A DNA stretch of 64,000 bases from Bimastos eiseni. Lineage: Eukaryota; Annelida; Clitellata; Crassiclitellata; Lumbricidae. Both the position numbers and the translations under genes were made by a program. This document shows, in pieces, positions 14,101 to 23,167 of the stretch. The stretch spans positions 32,244,204 through 32,308,203 of the forward strand of contig OY365807.1 in NCBI GenBank assembly GCA_959347315.1, given 5' to 3'. Under the pieces are notes generated by a model that was given only the letters and a program-made list of their open reading frames with translations, had not been told where the DNA came from and made no database searches. Position 1 is the stretch's first letter, and every line of letters starts with the position of its first letter.

Positions 14101-17100
14101 ATATGTGTGTGTATATATATATATGTGTATTGCAGGTTGTATACAACGATGGCTGATGCTGTTCTGGATGGAATTAAGAAGAGTCCACAAGTAGTGATTC
14201 CGATTGTCTTGAGTCGCCTGAAAGCCAAGGCGGACGAGTGGAGACGGGGAAAAGAACGCCTTTCCAAGAGCTGGAATGAGACCAATCAAAAGTTTTACCT
14301 GAAGTCACTTGACCATCAGGGGGTCAACTTCAAACAGACAGACACAAAGCAGATGAGGTCAAAGGCACTTATCCAGGAGCTGACCAACATTTACGATGAG
14401 CGGGTTTGTTTGTTTATTCATTTTATTTGGAGGATTTATATAGCACCCCTTCAAGTCATCTACTCAGAAGCACTCTCGACCCATCCCCAGCTAAATAGGA
14501 TAGTCTTAAGGTTGGTATAAAACACAGTTGAGTTTTCCCTCGGCACAAGGTGGGGGGTGACTGGGAGCCCATTTTATGCTTCAGGGCTAGGAACCGCGAA
14601 GGCTCGGCGCTGCCTCATGGAAGTTCGAGAGCGAGGGACAAGAAGCTCGGCATGTAAGGGAGAAAGCCTCGACGTTGGACACTTGATGTGGAACAGCATA
14701 GTTCCCGCACTTATCTGGGAGCTGATCCCTCGATGGCTATGCAGCGCCATACCAATGATGAGACCCGGTATGAGATCCACTGAGAGAAAGGGAGCCAATG
14801 AAGGACGTCCCGCATATATTCGGAAACATGGTCGAACCTTGGAACATGGCTATTTTGGCTCATATGTTTGCACACACAGATTAATTATTATGCAGACGAC
14901 CAACTATTCACCTTGACCATTTTTTATACTTCAGTGATGACAGCCTCAGAGATATACGTGATTACTCTCCATTATATTATGTTCATAAACACTCCTGATT
15001 CCAAGCACGGCAAATTAGATCAATTCAAATTTTAAAGAATACTTAGAATCTTTACACTTGGATTTCTTGGAAGTAGCCATTGAGTTTTTGTTTAAATCAC
15101 TAACTTTTTATTTGCCCTACTAATCATAGTCAGTTCACCATGTTTTTACTGTTTTTGGTGGAAGTGTGCAGTATTCACCTAAGGCTAATTATGTGGCACT
15201 TCTGGCTAAGTTCAGTGCTTATGAATGTTGCCTAGTCTACCTTCTGTTAATAGGCACTCTACTCTTAGACAATTCTCTCGGTTTTGTAAACAAATTCCTG
15301 CTTATATTATAGACAAAGTATCACACCATATAGTGAAGTGGCACTCTGGTAAAGCAAATTATGAATTTCTTAATTAACAAAATTTCATATTTCTGTGTTT
15401 TTAACTGACAAAATTTCTGTCTGATTATTAATGGAACCTGTTATTTGCTTTTTTAGTATCCATAATTGTGGTTATAATTTGCACATCTATACCATCGCTG
15501 TGGCAGAGTTGAGGACGACATCTTGAGTGATTCTTTCACTTTTAGTATAAAGTATAAAATAATTTATTATTTTAAACTGCTTAATGAATCAAGTTAATCA
15601 AATCTTTGAGAAAATAAAACTGATGTTTTTTGAATGACTGTAGGTTGCAAAGGGACTCGCTCTGTCTCCCAACATGACGATTGATTACTACAGAGACGGA
15701 TGTATGGACGATGCCACGGCATTGATCATCCACCATGTCAAGCGCCAGACAAGCATCCACCAGGACGAGAAGCAGAGGATTAAACAGTTGCTGAAGCACT
15801 TCATCCCAGATCTCTTCTTTCTCCCTCGAGGTGAACTCAGTGACGATGAGATGAATGAAGGTTTGTTGGACAAACAACCTTGTTGATAAGGCTGAAAATA
15901 GCGTTGCTGTTGCTATGGGTGAAAATAGCATAGCTGTTGCTAGGACTGAAAATAGTGTTGTTGTTGCTAAGACTGAAAATAGCACTGACATCAGTGATAT
16001 TTCGTTAACGGAAATTGGAGTTAGTAGTGAAATTATTAATTTTCGTTAAGAAGGATAAGAACTAAAATCAGGAATTATTTTTAAAACGAGAAAAGAACAG
16101 AAATATGCATAAGCGATTGGAAATTGGAAGAGATATCTGGGCTTGATTTCCTTTGCAAATTTATTTAATCCTTAAACGAATTTCCGATGAACAAACTCTC
16201 ATTTCTTCTTCAACACATTTCAAATTTTCTCTCTTTTGTATTTAATATTTGTAAGAGTTTAAAATCCAAGATCACACAAATAGGATGTGGAGAACTGTAA
16301 AAGAATATGCAGTCATCTTTTAAATATTTTTATGTTCCTTTTCTGCCATTATCCAGAATGCATCTAAGAACATTTCTGAACGTTGACGTTTTAAAGTTCT
16401 ATCAGAGCTAAATTCACTGTTCCTCTTCTTTTAACGCTAATATGTTTGTGTTGCCTGCAATTTGAACAAATGGGTCTTTCACCCAATCATAGTCTTCATA
16501 TGACAGGGAAGGAAAGTAATGCTGAACCTTGTCTTCAAGAGTGGTGAGATGATCAAATATCAGAGGTGTCATTTCATTGCTAAAGTTTGCAGGAATAAGA
16601 GGAAACATTTCAAAATTCTTGATTTATATCAAGAAATATCTGATTTTTGTGTTGCTAAGATATAAGTTCATCAGAGGACTTAAAAGGTTCTCATTACCGC
16701 ATGACCCTGAAGACTAGTGTTAACAACATTCAAATACTGAAAAATATCTGTCAGTTATGCCAACTTAGCATGCCAGAATTCATTAATAAGAAAAGCACAA
16801 AACAGGTCATTTGTAATAAAGGTCAGCAGTTTACCTCTCAGCTGGTACACCAGAGACAAAACTTTCCCTCTTGAGAGCCCTCGTACTTCTGTATGTATAA
16901 TCAGGCACACATGCTTTGATTCCATATTAAAGCAAAGCTATTCAATAACCACGATTTCAACAGAAGCATATACCTTTTCATTAAAATAGACACATTATGT
17001 TTTAGTTTCATTCGAATATCGTTTTTATTGAATTGGATTTCGTTATTAGAGCCGCGGCACACTAGGCGGTGCCTCGCGGCACACCATTGTGCCGCGGCAC

Positions 17101-20100
17101 ACCGGTTGAGAATCACTGGCTTATAGGGTTAATATTGCATGTTTTGAAAGAGAAGATGAAAAAATTAAGATGTTCACTCTTTATTGCTTTGAGCTGATCT
17201 AAGTGGCTCTCTGTAGTTGAATTCCACCATTCATTAGGTAATAGTTTGGCTTTGTTTCTTGTGGCTCTGGAAAGAAATTAAGTCTTGGAGGTTTTGTTTA
17301 CTTTTCAGAAATGGAGATTGATGATGGAGGCTGTTTGATTGGACAGAAGATTGAAGTGGAGGTTTTGGACAGCAGCGAGAAAGAAAACTGCAAGTCGTCA
17401 TTTCATGGGAGTGTAATACACGCTGATGTAAGTGGTCAATTGGTTTGTTCCATTTTCTGAATTTGTTCTATAATTTTGTCGTGCAGAATTAATATGCAAG
17501 TTAGCGTGGTATTACTTAGCGTAAGGTTGGCAATTCATTGTTTATACGATGAAGAATTGGTTCATTTGCTGTTGTTTCGTATTCTAATACTAAATTTAAT
17601 TCTGTAAATTAGATTGCTGTTTGTCAGCTTGATTATGAGTATTTAATTGAATTGAATTCTATCTTGTGTTGAGCCTTGAGCATTCTTGTAAGTTATTGAG
17701 CAGTATGTGACACAAATGTTTTGATCTATTAGTTGATCAAATTTGCTATTGTATTCCCTCACTTCCTGCTTGTATTATGAAATATTATTCAGGAGAGTTC
17801 ATCAAACCTGTTGTTTGGCAATCACAACTGGTATGTTTTCATTCGACTCTATCTCATCCTGTGCGACCGATTGCATAAGTTCATTGATCACAGCCAACAC
17901 GGAGTCGATGAGAACCAGAGAGAACAACTAAAGGCAGAAACATCGGTGGCCATTTCACTCGGGTATCGGGCACCTCGTAAGTTCAGATTGGGCTTGTTCT
18001 GTCCTCACTTAAAAGCTTTTGAGTGACTGGGAAAGTAATACTTATTTATTGTTATTGTTTTATTGTTTTTGCTACTCTTCCACCAGTTGAGGAAAATTTA
18101 GAGAGCTTTCTAAGCCCACAGGTGAAGATTCGTATAGGAGTATGTTTCAAAATTCTGATTACGGACTGTGTAGGTCACCTCTAACAACATGTAATTCATA
18201 GACTGACAACATTTAATTCATAGGCAACTGAGAAAGGAAGTGGTAAGAAAGGTGACCTGATATTCTTTTGTTCTGGAACAATCTTTGACCTTGGTCAATG
18301 ACATTTTCAATCATATTTTGTTTCAGCAAAAGGGCTCTGGTTACTTTTACTTTCACCCATTGATTCAGTAGCTCTTCAGTTATATTTAATCATGTAAGGC
18401 TTTAATAGTTGATTGTGGAAATAATGAATGGTAAGATCGGGTTCTGCTGATAATCTGTTGAATCTACAGCATTGGTAGAACCAGAGAAATGTTACAACTA
18501 TTTACTGGAAATGGTGAAAAACTACCTTGATGGGAACCTAGAGGCTGCTGTTTATGAAGAACAACTACGAGATGTGTTTACGATACATGCCTATGTCGCT
18601 TACACTATGGATAAACTTATTCAGGCCATTGTGCGACAGGTAAGATATGTGAACTCCACCTGTGTTGTTTCTGTTGATGATAGAAGCTTATGGCATAAAG
18701 TTTCCATGCAATCGTGCTTTTCTGTTTGATTTTGGCAATTTACCAGATATGTGCATGTGATTTATTCTATAAGAGCTATATATGCAGAGCTTGGCAGCTG
18801 ATGCTCTGATAAATCTGTTTATGAAATTACACGTAAAGATCTGTAATCTTTGCTTAGTTTTGCTCATTCACTGTTCAGATAGTGTAGATTTAGAGCTATG
18901 GTACTTACTACTACTTGAACTCTGATGTCAAGCTATAATAGTTATATAGTTAAATATATTGTTTTGTTACTTAGTCCCAGTCTGTAAGAAATTGAAACAC
19001 TCATATGAAAAATGGTGACAGCTACAGTTCCAAAGTGAGTAGTTGTAATGGATTTGAGGTTTAGACTCTAAAACATCAATGAAACATATTGTGTGACAGT
19101 AACTGTGGAACAAAATTTTCCTTCATGTATCCATATTTTGTTTTAGCTCCAGACTCTTGTTACAGAGATCATTTCAGTTCAGCTAATGGATCTTTGTGGT
19201 GTGGAGAGAAGTTTTGCAAGTGAACACACTCACCGCTTTGCAAAGCTAAACGAGGCATCCTATCAGCACAGAATAGAACAACTGATGCCAGGAGAAAACT
19301 ATTACAAAATTGTTGTGGTATGTTTTATTGTTTGATGGTACGTGTCTGCGGCCATTTATCATAAATAGATATCCAACACCTACTGGTACAAAGCATTTGA
19401 GACTACAGCATTTGAGGAGGCATTCCCTTTCCGACTTTTTATGTCAGACTGATGTGTCTGTTTCTTTGTGAAAGCTCTTTTAAAAATTGTATGTTGCAGT
19501 TAACAGTTTTTGCAAGTTTTGCAGAACTGATCACCTTGTCAGTTGACAGATATAGAGTGCATGTGAGTTCCTCTGATGTTAGTTGTTGCATAAATACAGC
19601 CACCAATGTTGATGAATGAAAATCTGTAGAAGACAAGGAGTAACTTAGTAAACATTTGGTTAGATATAGTTATACTCATTTGGTGATGGAGCTAGACAAT
19701 ATTAAAGCAGGAACTGTAAGATTTTGTTTTTTAATCTCTCTAATTGACTTGTTTTTCTGTTTCAAGTGAATTTTTGAAATTCCAGTTTTGATTGTCCTTC
19801 TTCAGTAATGCTATTCTTTGTGACTGATTGACCTTCAATCTTGTAGTCTAGGAGACCTTGTAAATTGAGATTACCATCTTCTGTGACTAATTGGCCTTCA
19901 ATCTTGTAGTCTAGGAGATCTTGTAAATTGAAATTACCATCTGTGATTGATTGGCATTCAATCTTGCAGTCTAGGAGACCTTGTAAATTGAGATTACCAT
20001 CTGTGATTGATTGGCCTTCAATCTTGCAGTCTAGGAAACCTTGTAAATTGAGATTACCATCTGTGATTGATTGGCCTTCAATCTTGCAGTCTAGGAGACC

Positions 20101-21818
20101 TTGTAAAGTGACCATTGACCACATCCCAATGAAGAATGATGTGACAACAGAAGAAGGTGAAACAAACAGCCAATCATGGAAGCAGTATGTCGAGCATTTC
20201 ACCGCTGGCGATGAACCTGTTTCTGCTGACTGCATGCGACACATGAAAGAGTTTCCATTCTTTGTGAAGAGGTCAGTGAAACTCTTTCTGTCCATTCATT
20301 TTTGCACAGCTGTCTTTTCATTTAACTTATTTTATACAAATAGTTGTTCTTAGCAATTTCAGTTGTCTGCTATATAAACTGGTATTGAATGTGATATTGT
20401 AGACATTTGCAACAGAATAAGACAGAGAAGGCAATCTCATACTTTGAGAATCTACCGAGAGGAAACGCAGACGAAGCGTCCAGCCCTGCTGATCTGTCTG
20501 TCTGTCGCTTTTACCACAACTCAGTGCAGTTGGCGTTTGCCACCAAACCAAATTCATTCTTGTTCAAGTCGGCACCACAACAAACAACAGCTGAGCAGAA
20601 GGCAAGTCAATTATGCCAATTGTAAATGAATTTGAATATGCCCAGTGATTGAGAAGCTAAGCATTGGCAAGCAGGTATATTTAAGGGCTGTTAAAGAGAT
20701 AAAAATCTTTTTGTTTGGAATTGATGCTTTTTCAGGAATTAAATACGTCTGTAAGGGGGGGGACAGCTGCGGTATTTTGATCTTCCGGTTATGCCGAGTA
20801 ATAGTATACTATTACCCAGCCACAATCAATGCAGATGCATACTAACATAGCTGTTTTATTGAACAGCACTTACACTATTGATAAACTTATTTAGGCCATT
20901 GTATGACAGATAAGCTTTCATATTATGTGAACTTCATCTGATTTCGGGTGCTTATATAGAAGTATCACTTATTTTTTATGTGCTATTTGGTCCTCATTGA
21001 ACAGTGGATATGCAATTTGATGCTCTAAAAGAATATGTACACTTCCATTAGTTTAGAATTAGATAGAACTTGACATGTACATGAATCTAAATTATTTTGA
21101 ACTGCTGATGATGGTCCCTTGAACTTTGATGTGACGTAGTTTTGAATATCGGGCTAGCATATTTCACATCCAGGTATTTTTAAATGTTCAAGGAATAGAG
21201 GCTATACGGTTGCTACAAACTTGTACACTTCCATTTGTTTAGTGTACACATTTATAGCTGTATGGAGCTTGACGTGACTATCTGTCTTACTTCAAACCTC
21301 GGATATTTTGAACATCCGATGAACTTCGATATAACAAAGCTTTGCTGTATATTTAATTGAATACTGTGGTCATTTTTAATTTTGTTGGCCTTTCCTTATG
21401 GCGATTAATGTATTTCTGAAGTCCACCAATTCACGTTGTAAGGTCATGTGCTGTCTACTAGTATGATTGCTGTAGGTTAGTATTTTGTATAGTAGTGCAG
21501 TTTTGTGCATTATTTAATGCCCCTTGTGTTGTTCAAAGATAGTTAATTAGAGGCACATTCTAGTGATATTGGCATTACAAAGTAAAATTTTATATAGTTT
21601 TAAAGCGACAACTCTGTGAATTACGCTTTGACTTTTAGGAAATTAAACAGAAAATGGTACGCCAAAAGAGATCAAGACGTTTTGCTGTAGCACTTTCACG
21701 ACACCAGTTCGTACCAAGAGACGAGAACTGGTTCCTAAGCCAAGATCGTCACAACACCGTGACACCATTTCCACATGCATCGTTTTGCTCCAACTGTCTT
21801 GACCAGCAAACACCTTAG
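1955..21818 (+). CDS. SIN3: SIN3 co-repressor scaffold (5' partial), 20 exons
   Basis: This is the scaffold of the nuclear Sin3/HDAC co-repressor, which binds DNA-bound repressors through PAH domains and HDAC1/2 through its HDAC-interaction domain. Visible protein: about 1043 residues. Order: second half of PAH1 (1-36), PAH2 (about 93-180), basic linker, PAH3 (about 260-330), HDAC-interaction region from the block [16 protein letters not shown] (about 358) through CPSWSED (about 397) to [12 protein letters not shown] (about 545), then the conserved C-terminal Sin3 region with [19 protein letters not shown] and [16 protein letters not shown]. Exon phases agree at every junction. The first visible exon begins inside a codon in mid PAH1, so the start and upstream exons lie left of the window. 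The C-terminus is shorter and more divergent than in vertebrate SIN3A. Two introns appear to have GC donors. Family assignment is very secure; SIN3A versus SIN3B cannot be decided. Confidence 0.95.
2756..2929 (+). CDS. SIN3: SIN3 exon: linker and start of PAH2
   Basis: Acceptor ..gttttag, donor gtcagt, 58 codons, phase 0 at both ends. A variable Met/Gly/Gln-rich linker is followed by [15 protein letters not shown], the invariant opening of PAH2. Confidence 0.93.
3470..3556 (+). CDS. SIN3: SIN3 exon: PAH2 middle, apparent GC donor
   Basis: Acceptor ..cctaattag. It encodes [20 protein letters not shown] and then KQLKE, the PAH2 helix 2 region. No GT occurs at the expected end. Phase 0, needed by the next exon, is met if the exon ends at ..AAGGAG before gcagga, which is a GC-AG intron. 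The exact 3' end is therefore inferred. Confidence 0.8.
3988..4164 (+). CDS. SIN3: SIN3 exon: PAH2 second half
   Basis: Acceptor ..gcttcag, donor gtaagt, 59 codons, phase 0/0. It encodes [19 protein letters not shown] followed by [10 protein letters not shown], closely matching the end of PAH2 in animal Sin3 proteins, then a Ser-rich tail. Confidence 0.95.
4792..4843. repeat. Two overlapping perfect hairpins sharing an arm (SIN3 intron)
   Basis: Hairpin 1: 13-bp arms 4792-4804 and 4809-4821 with a 4-nt loop. Hairpin 2: 15-bp arms 4812-4826 and 4829-4843 with a 2-nt loop. The middle segment belongs to both, so the two folds exclude each other. Confidence 0.85.
4978..5142 (+). CDS. SIN3: SIN3 exon: Ser/Thr/Lys-rich linker between PAH2 and PAH3
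   Basis: Acceptor ..tctcttaag, donor gtagag, 55 codons, phase 0/0. Low-complexity Ser, Thr, Pro and basic residues (TNRRR) sit where vertebrate Sin3 has its Lys-rich linker. It is clearly GC-richer than the flanking introns. Boundaries rest on splice sites and phase, not on close homology. Confidence 0.75.
5499..5549 (+). other. Possible acidic 17-codon SIN3 microexon
   Basis: After a good acceptor (tgtttgcag) a short open stretch encodes [17 protein letters not shown] in phase 0. The frame closes at a TAA about 30 nt further on and no GT donor fits. A GC donor (AAA then gcagga) would keep phase 0 and repeats the first nine bases (gcaggaaaa) seen at the apparent GC donor at 3557. Homology does not require this exon. 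Confidence 0.3.
7088..7162 (+). CDS. SIN3: SIN3 exon: entry to PAH3
   Basis: Acceptor ..ttttatag, donor gtatag, 25 codons, phase 0/0. It ends [10 protein letters not shown], equivalent to the ..SLFFDK start of PAH3 in vertebrate SIN3A. Confidence 0.9.
7483..7604 (+). CDS. SIN3: SIN3 exon: PAH3 core
   Basis: Acceptor ..atttgtag, donor gtaagt. It encodes [20 protein letters not shown] and then [13 protein letters not shown], the PAH3 helices. It leaves with two bases of a Ser codon completed by the next exon. Confidence 0.93.
8256..8380 (+). CDS. SIN3: SIN3 exon: end of PAH3 and linker
   Basis: Acceptor ..aatttcag, donor gtattt. [13 protein letters not shown] closes PAH3 and is followed by a Gln/Glu/Asn-rich linker. 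It leaves in phase 1. Confidence 0.9.
8914..9011 (+). CDS. SIN3: SIN3 exon: start of HDAC-interaction domain
   Basis: Acceptor ..caacatgtag, donor gtacag. The split codon gives Asp, then [18 protein letters not shown] and [11 protein letters not shown], the hallmark first block of the HDAC-interaction domain. Confidence 0.96.
9402..9949. mobile_element. MITE with TA target site and internal tandem repeats
   Basis: The inverted ends start ccgtatatactygac and both are flanked by TA. Inside, a ~100-115 bp unit (gacagca.atatca...ctgcccat.gta) occurs three times, starting about 9524, 9626 and 9740. No ORF. Lies in a SIN3 intron. Confidence 0.75.
10337..10450 (+). CDS. SIN3: SIN3 exon: HDAC-interaction domain, middle
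   Basis: Acceptor ..ttgttag, donor gttaaa, 38 codons, phase 0/0. It encodes [19 protein letters not shown] and [13 protein letters not shown], matching the conserved LND.WVSFPSWSED and Y.CEDERFE blocks. Confidence 0.96.
10977..11134 (+). CDS. SIN3: SIN3 exon: HDAC-interaction domain, helical part
   Basis: Acceptor ..tgatttcag, donor gttgga. It begins [20 protein letters not shown], equivalent to LDVVLETNLATIRVLE in SIN3A. It leaves with two bases of an Arg codon. Confidence 0.9.
11540..11945 (-). repeat. Decayed LINE-tail / SINE-like repeat
   Basis: Contains gagaggcgct and an agcacctct-type end like the LINE 3' tails at 38350-38460 and 61190-61325, in reverse orientation, followed by a long GC-richer unique stretch. 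Decayed, no ORF. Confidence 0.45.
12020..12910 (-). repeat. Decayed repeat with LINE-type tail
   Basis: Begins with tttattgatttatatagcacc, the reverse complement of the tail at the 3' end of the LINE at 38460. The body is AG-rich on the plus strand and has no useful ORF. Similar units begin near 14420 and possibly 24290. Confidence 0.45.
13153..13640. mobile_element. MITE with ~21-bp imperfect TIRs
   Basis: Left end ccgtccacatattacgtccg; right end, reverse-complemented, ccatccatatgttacgtatg. Subterminal GGGGGAGGGG and gtacgtacgc blocks occur near both ends. No ORF. Lies in a SIN3 intron. Confidence 0.6.
14136..14403 (+). CDS. SIN3: SIN3 exon: end of HDAC-interaction domain
   Basis: Acceptor ..gtattgcag, donor gtttgt, 268 nt. 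It contains [15 protein letters not shown], then [15 protein letters not shown] and ELTNIYDER, the most conserved Sin3 signature. The intron before it is about 3 kb and rich in repeats. Confidence 0.97.
14415..14910 (-). repeat. Decayed repeat with LINE-type tail
   Basis: Starts 12 bp after a SIN3 exon with atttggaggatttatatagcacc-like sequence and continues into GC-richer sequence resembling the units at 11540 and 12020. No ORF that looks genuine. Confidence 0.4.
15644..15860 (+). CDS. SIN3: SIN3 exon: [10 protein letters not shown] block
   Basis: Acceptor ..gactgtag, donor gtttgt. It contains [28 protein letters not shown] and [11 protein letters not shown], matching the same blocks of SIN3A. 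It leaves in phase 1. Confidence 0.97.
15891..15985 (+). repeat. 27-bp minisatellite just after a SIN3 exon
   Basis: Three full units (15891-15917, 15918-15944, 15945-15971) and part of a fourth. One frame reads [30 protein letters not shown]. That is not the exon's frame, which stops 24 bp downstream of the donor, so this is probably intronic. Confidence 0.85.
16400..17130 (-). pseudogene. hAT transposon remnant with ZBED-like transposase fragment
   Basis: The minus strand at 16608-16414 encodes [35 protein letters not shown] and LALKEEEQ, the pattern of ZBED/hAT transposase C-terminal regions, and then runs into stops. The cgcggcacaccggttgaga.aatcactgg sequence at about 17090-17125 looks like an hAT end. 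No partner end was identified. Confidence 0.55.
17309..17427 (+). CDS. SIN3: SIN3 exon: acidic linker
   Basis: Acceptor ..acttttcag, donor gtaagt. It begins EMEIDDGG, like the E-rich MDVDE stretch of SIN3A, and continues with variable sequence. It enters in phase 1 and leaves in phase 0. Confidence 0.85.
17793..17976 (+). CDS. SIN3: SIN3 exon: FGNHNWYVF block
   Basis: Acceptor ..attattcag, donor gtaagt. It contains [20 protein letters not shown], equivalent to [20 protein letters not shown]. It leaves in phase 1, which the exon at 18470 accepts directly. Confidence 0.95.
18470..18639 (+). CDS. SIN3: SIN3 exon: [16 protein letters not shown] block
   Basis: Acceptor ..aatctacag, donor gtaaga. 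It contains [18 protein letters not shown] then [20 protein letters not shown], nearly identical to vertebrate Sin3. Confidence 0.97.
19147..19317 (+). CDS. SIN3: SIN3 exon: C-terminal region
   Basis: Acceptor ..gttttag, donor gtatgt, 57 codons, phase 0/0. [16 protein letters not shown] and [19 protein letters not shown] match LQHIVSDEICVQVTDL and TYQRKAEQLMSDENCFKL. Confidence 0.93.
19810..20107 (+). repeat. 60-63 bp tandem array carrying a 3' splice acceptor in each unit
   Basis: Five units run head to tail. Each ends with a pyrimidine-rich stretch plus acceptor (ttcaatcttgtag or ttcaatcttgcag) followed by tctaggaga. The acceptors end at 19846, 19909, 19969, 20029 and 20089, spaced 63, 60, 60 and 60 bp, all multiples of three. 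The last three units are nearly identical. The last acceptor starts the SIN3 exon, so the array is a duplicated intron-exon junction. Confidence 0.95.
20090..20271 (+). CDS. SIN3: SIN3 exon preceded by a duplicated acceptor
   Basis: From the most downstream acceptor (..caatcttgcag) it reads [18 protein letters not shown], then SWKQYVEHF and [11 protein letters not shown], equivalent to QLTIELLDTEE, RWSDYVERY and HLAQKPVFLPR. Phase 0 in; two bases of an Arg codon out. Upstream acceptors at 19909, 19969 and 20029 would extend it in frame by 60, 40 or 20 codons. Confidence 0.88.
20403..20601 (+). CDS. SIN3: SIN3 exon ending at a GC donor
   Basis: Acceptor ..gatattgtag. It encodes [20 protein letters not shown], a variable part, and [16 protein letters not shown] (equivalent to LECRFKLNSYKMVYV). 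The donor is CAGAAG followed by gcaagt, the textbook GC-AG donor, and gives the phase 0 required by the last exon. No GT donor fits. Confidence 0.85.
21639..21818 (+). CDS. SIN3: SIN3 last exon and stop
   Basis: Acceptor ..acttttag. 59 codons plus TAG, beginning [20 protein letters not shown] and containing DENWFLSQD, loosely like the Sin3 C-terminal RFQAW..KWLMG region. The vertebrate end (LHFVSINKYRVKYG) is missing, so the tail is short or divergent. The assignment rests on phase, acceptor and the nearby poly(A) signal. Confidence 0.7.
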   Translation, partial: EIKQKMVRQKRSRRFAVALSRHQFVPRDENWFLSQDRHNTVTPFPHASFCSNCLDQQTP

Positions 21819-21972
21819 CGTTTGTGCATTTAGTTTATATTATCTGTTGATGAGAACTACTTGCTTGGTTTTTAAAAACCAGAACAGACTTTTGCATGCT
21901 AGGATTTATATTGCTGTTACTACTTTGGCAATTTGCAAACTTGTATTGCACTTATGCACCGATTTATGTGAA

Positions 21973-21978
21973 AATAAA
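21973..21978 (+). terminator. SIN3 poly(A) signal
   Basis: Canonical AATAAA, 155 nt after the SIN3 stop in AT-rich 3' UTR-like sequence. Confidence 0.7.
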
Positions 21979-22377
21979 ATGCATGTGGTAGAACTAAGGA
22001 TTTTTTTACACTTTTAAAGTGGTTAGTAAGAATTGTCCTATCAAAGCACAAGGTGAAGTTGCTATAGTCTAGATAACTGTGGAACCATGGTGCTTCTCAG
22101 TCTATAGAAACTTCTTGGAAGCATGGTCCTACAGTTGAAGGATAAGAGAAAGACAACATCTTGCCATTGCTCTACTGGGTCCATGCGTGTCCAGCTTCAT
22201 ACTGTATATTGTTTTGTTGACTGATGTATAATTTTATTTCGTAATGACGCTTGCTGTTTAGGATACACAGAGAGAGCCTCTGTGCAGATATCTTGAAGGG
22301 GTGCATTTAGTCAAGATGCAAACAACAGACATCCAACAATGGGATGCATTTTAAATTACCAGTTGGCTACCATCAGC

Positions 22378-22527
22378 CACCGTGCCGATTGGTTGGCATG
22401 CAACGCAGAGGGTACGGGTGATCCTCAACTGAGGAGTCGCAATTGCAATCGCGACATGTGCACTTCTGAACTAATTGTAAGAAGGGTAATCTGAAATTAC
22501 AGTTGTATTGTATTATTATTATTATTT
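22378..22527 (+). mobile_element. Possible degenerate SINE copy
   Basis: Has ccgattggttgg near its start, a gcaattgca..gtgcacttctga block and an ATT-repeat tail, resembling the SINE copies at 45741 and 62803. Confidence 0.4.
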
Positions 22528-22760
22528 GCTAATTTTAATGGACACTCTGTTAGAATAGGCTAGCTAATCATATATACCGGCTCTTATTGGCAGGTATGGG
22601 TGCAATATTTACAAAGTATTTTGGAGAATTCAAATAACTGTTACTTGATGCTTTTCTTTTTATGAGATGCCTTTCCAGGTACTTCTCCAAAATATAGGTC
22701 TTTTACCAATAACCTGCCATAGGACATGTAAAACAGTGCATCAATGAACTTGTTTTGCAC

Positions 22761-22792
22761 GATTACTGGAAGACTTTTGTCTTCCAGTAATC
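22761..22792. repeat. Perfect 14-bp hairpin with TTTT loop
   Basis: Arms gattactggaagac and gtcttccagtaatc enclose TTTT, between the convergent 3' ends of SIN3 and NUP54. Confidence 0.85.
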
Positions 22793-23141
22793 TTACAACA
22801 ATCTAATTTGCAATTTTTTTTAATCAATTTATAAAACTGGTCCGTGTTTGCAAAATAGCAGCCAATTACAACAAAGATTTTACAACCAGTTGCCTGATGA
22901 AAGAACTCATATATGCAGCTGCTGCATTGACCACCTTGTGTTATGGTGCACATAATCCACTTGTGTCAGTTTAGCATTATGAAATATTTGTGATCTTGCA
23001 TAGCCTTTAACTGAAAAAACTCTTAGAAAAAATTGTCTTGTTTTTAAGCATTCATGTTACCAAATGCATATGTAAAGTTGCCTCCAAGATTACAACAGAG
23101 TTCTCATTGGTGATACTTTGATCTTAAAACATTTACAGAAT

Positions 23142-23147
23142 TTTATT
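23142..23147 (-). terminator. Candidate NUP54 poly(A) signal
   Basis: AATAAA on the minus strand, about 960 nt beyond the NUP54 stop. I saw no closer canonical hexamer, but variant signals cannot be excluded. Confidence 0.35.
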
Positions 23148-23167
23148 AATAGTCTATGCCAGGAATT

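Noticed and set aside
14037..14289. Minus-strand ORFs opposite the SIN3 exon at 14136
   Set aside because: They are antisense shadows of one of the best conserved Sin3 exons.
18088..18122. Possible 35-nt SIN3 microexon between ccaccag and gtgaag
   Set aside because: Its length is not a multiple of three and would break the frame between 17976 and 18470, which join directly in phase.
19810..20107. Five regularly spaced repeats as a CRISPR array
   Set aside because: Units are directly adjacent without unique spacers, in an animal intron-exon junction.
19762..20295. Minus-strand ORF with repeated [17 protein letters not shown] units
   Set aside because: It is a shadow of the 60-bp acceptor array; the plus strand carries the conserved SIN3 exon.
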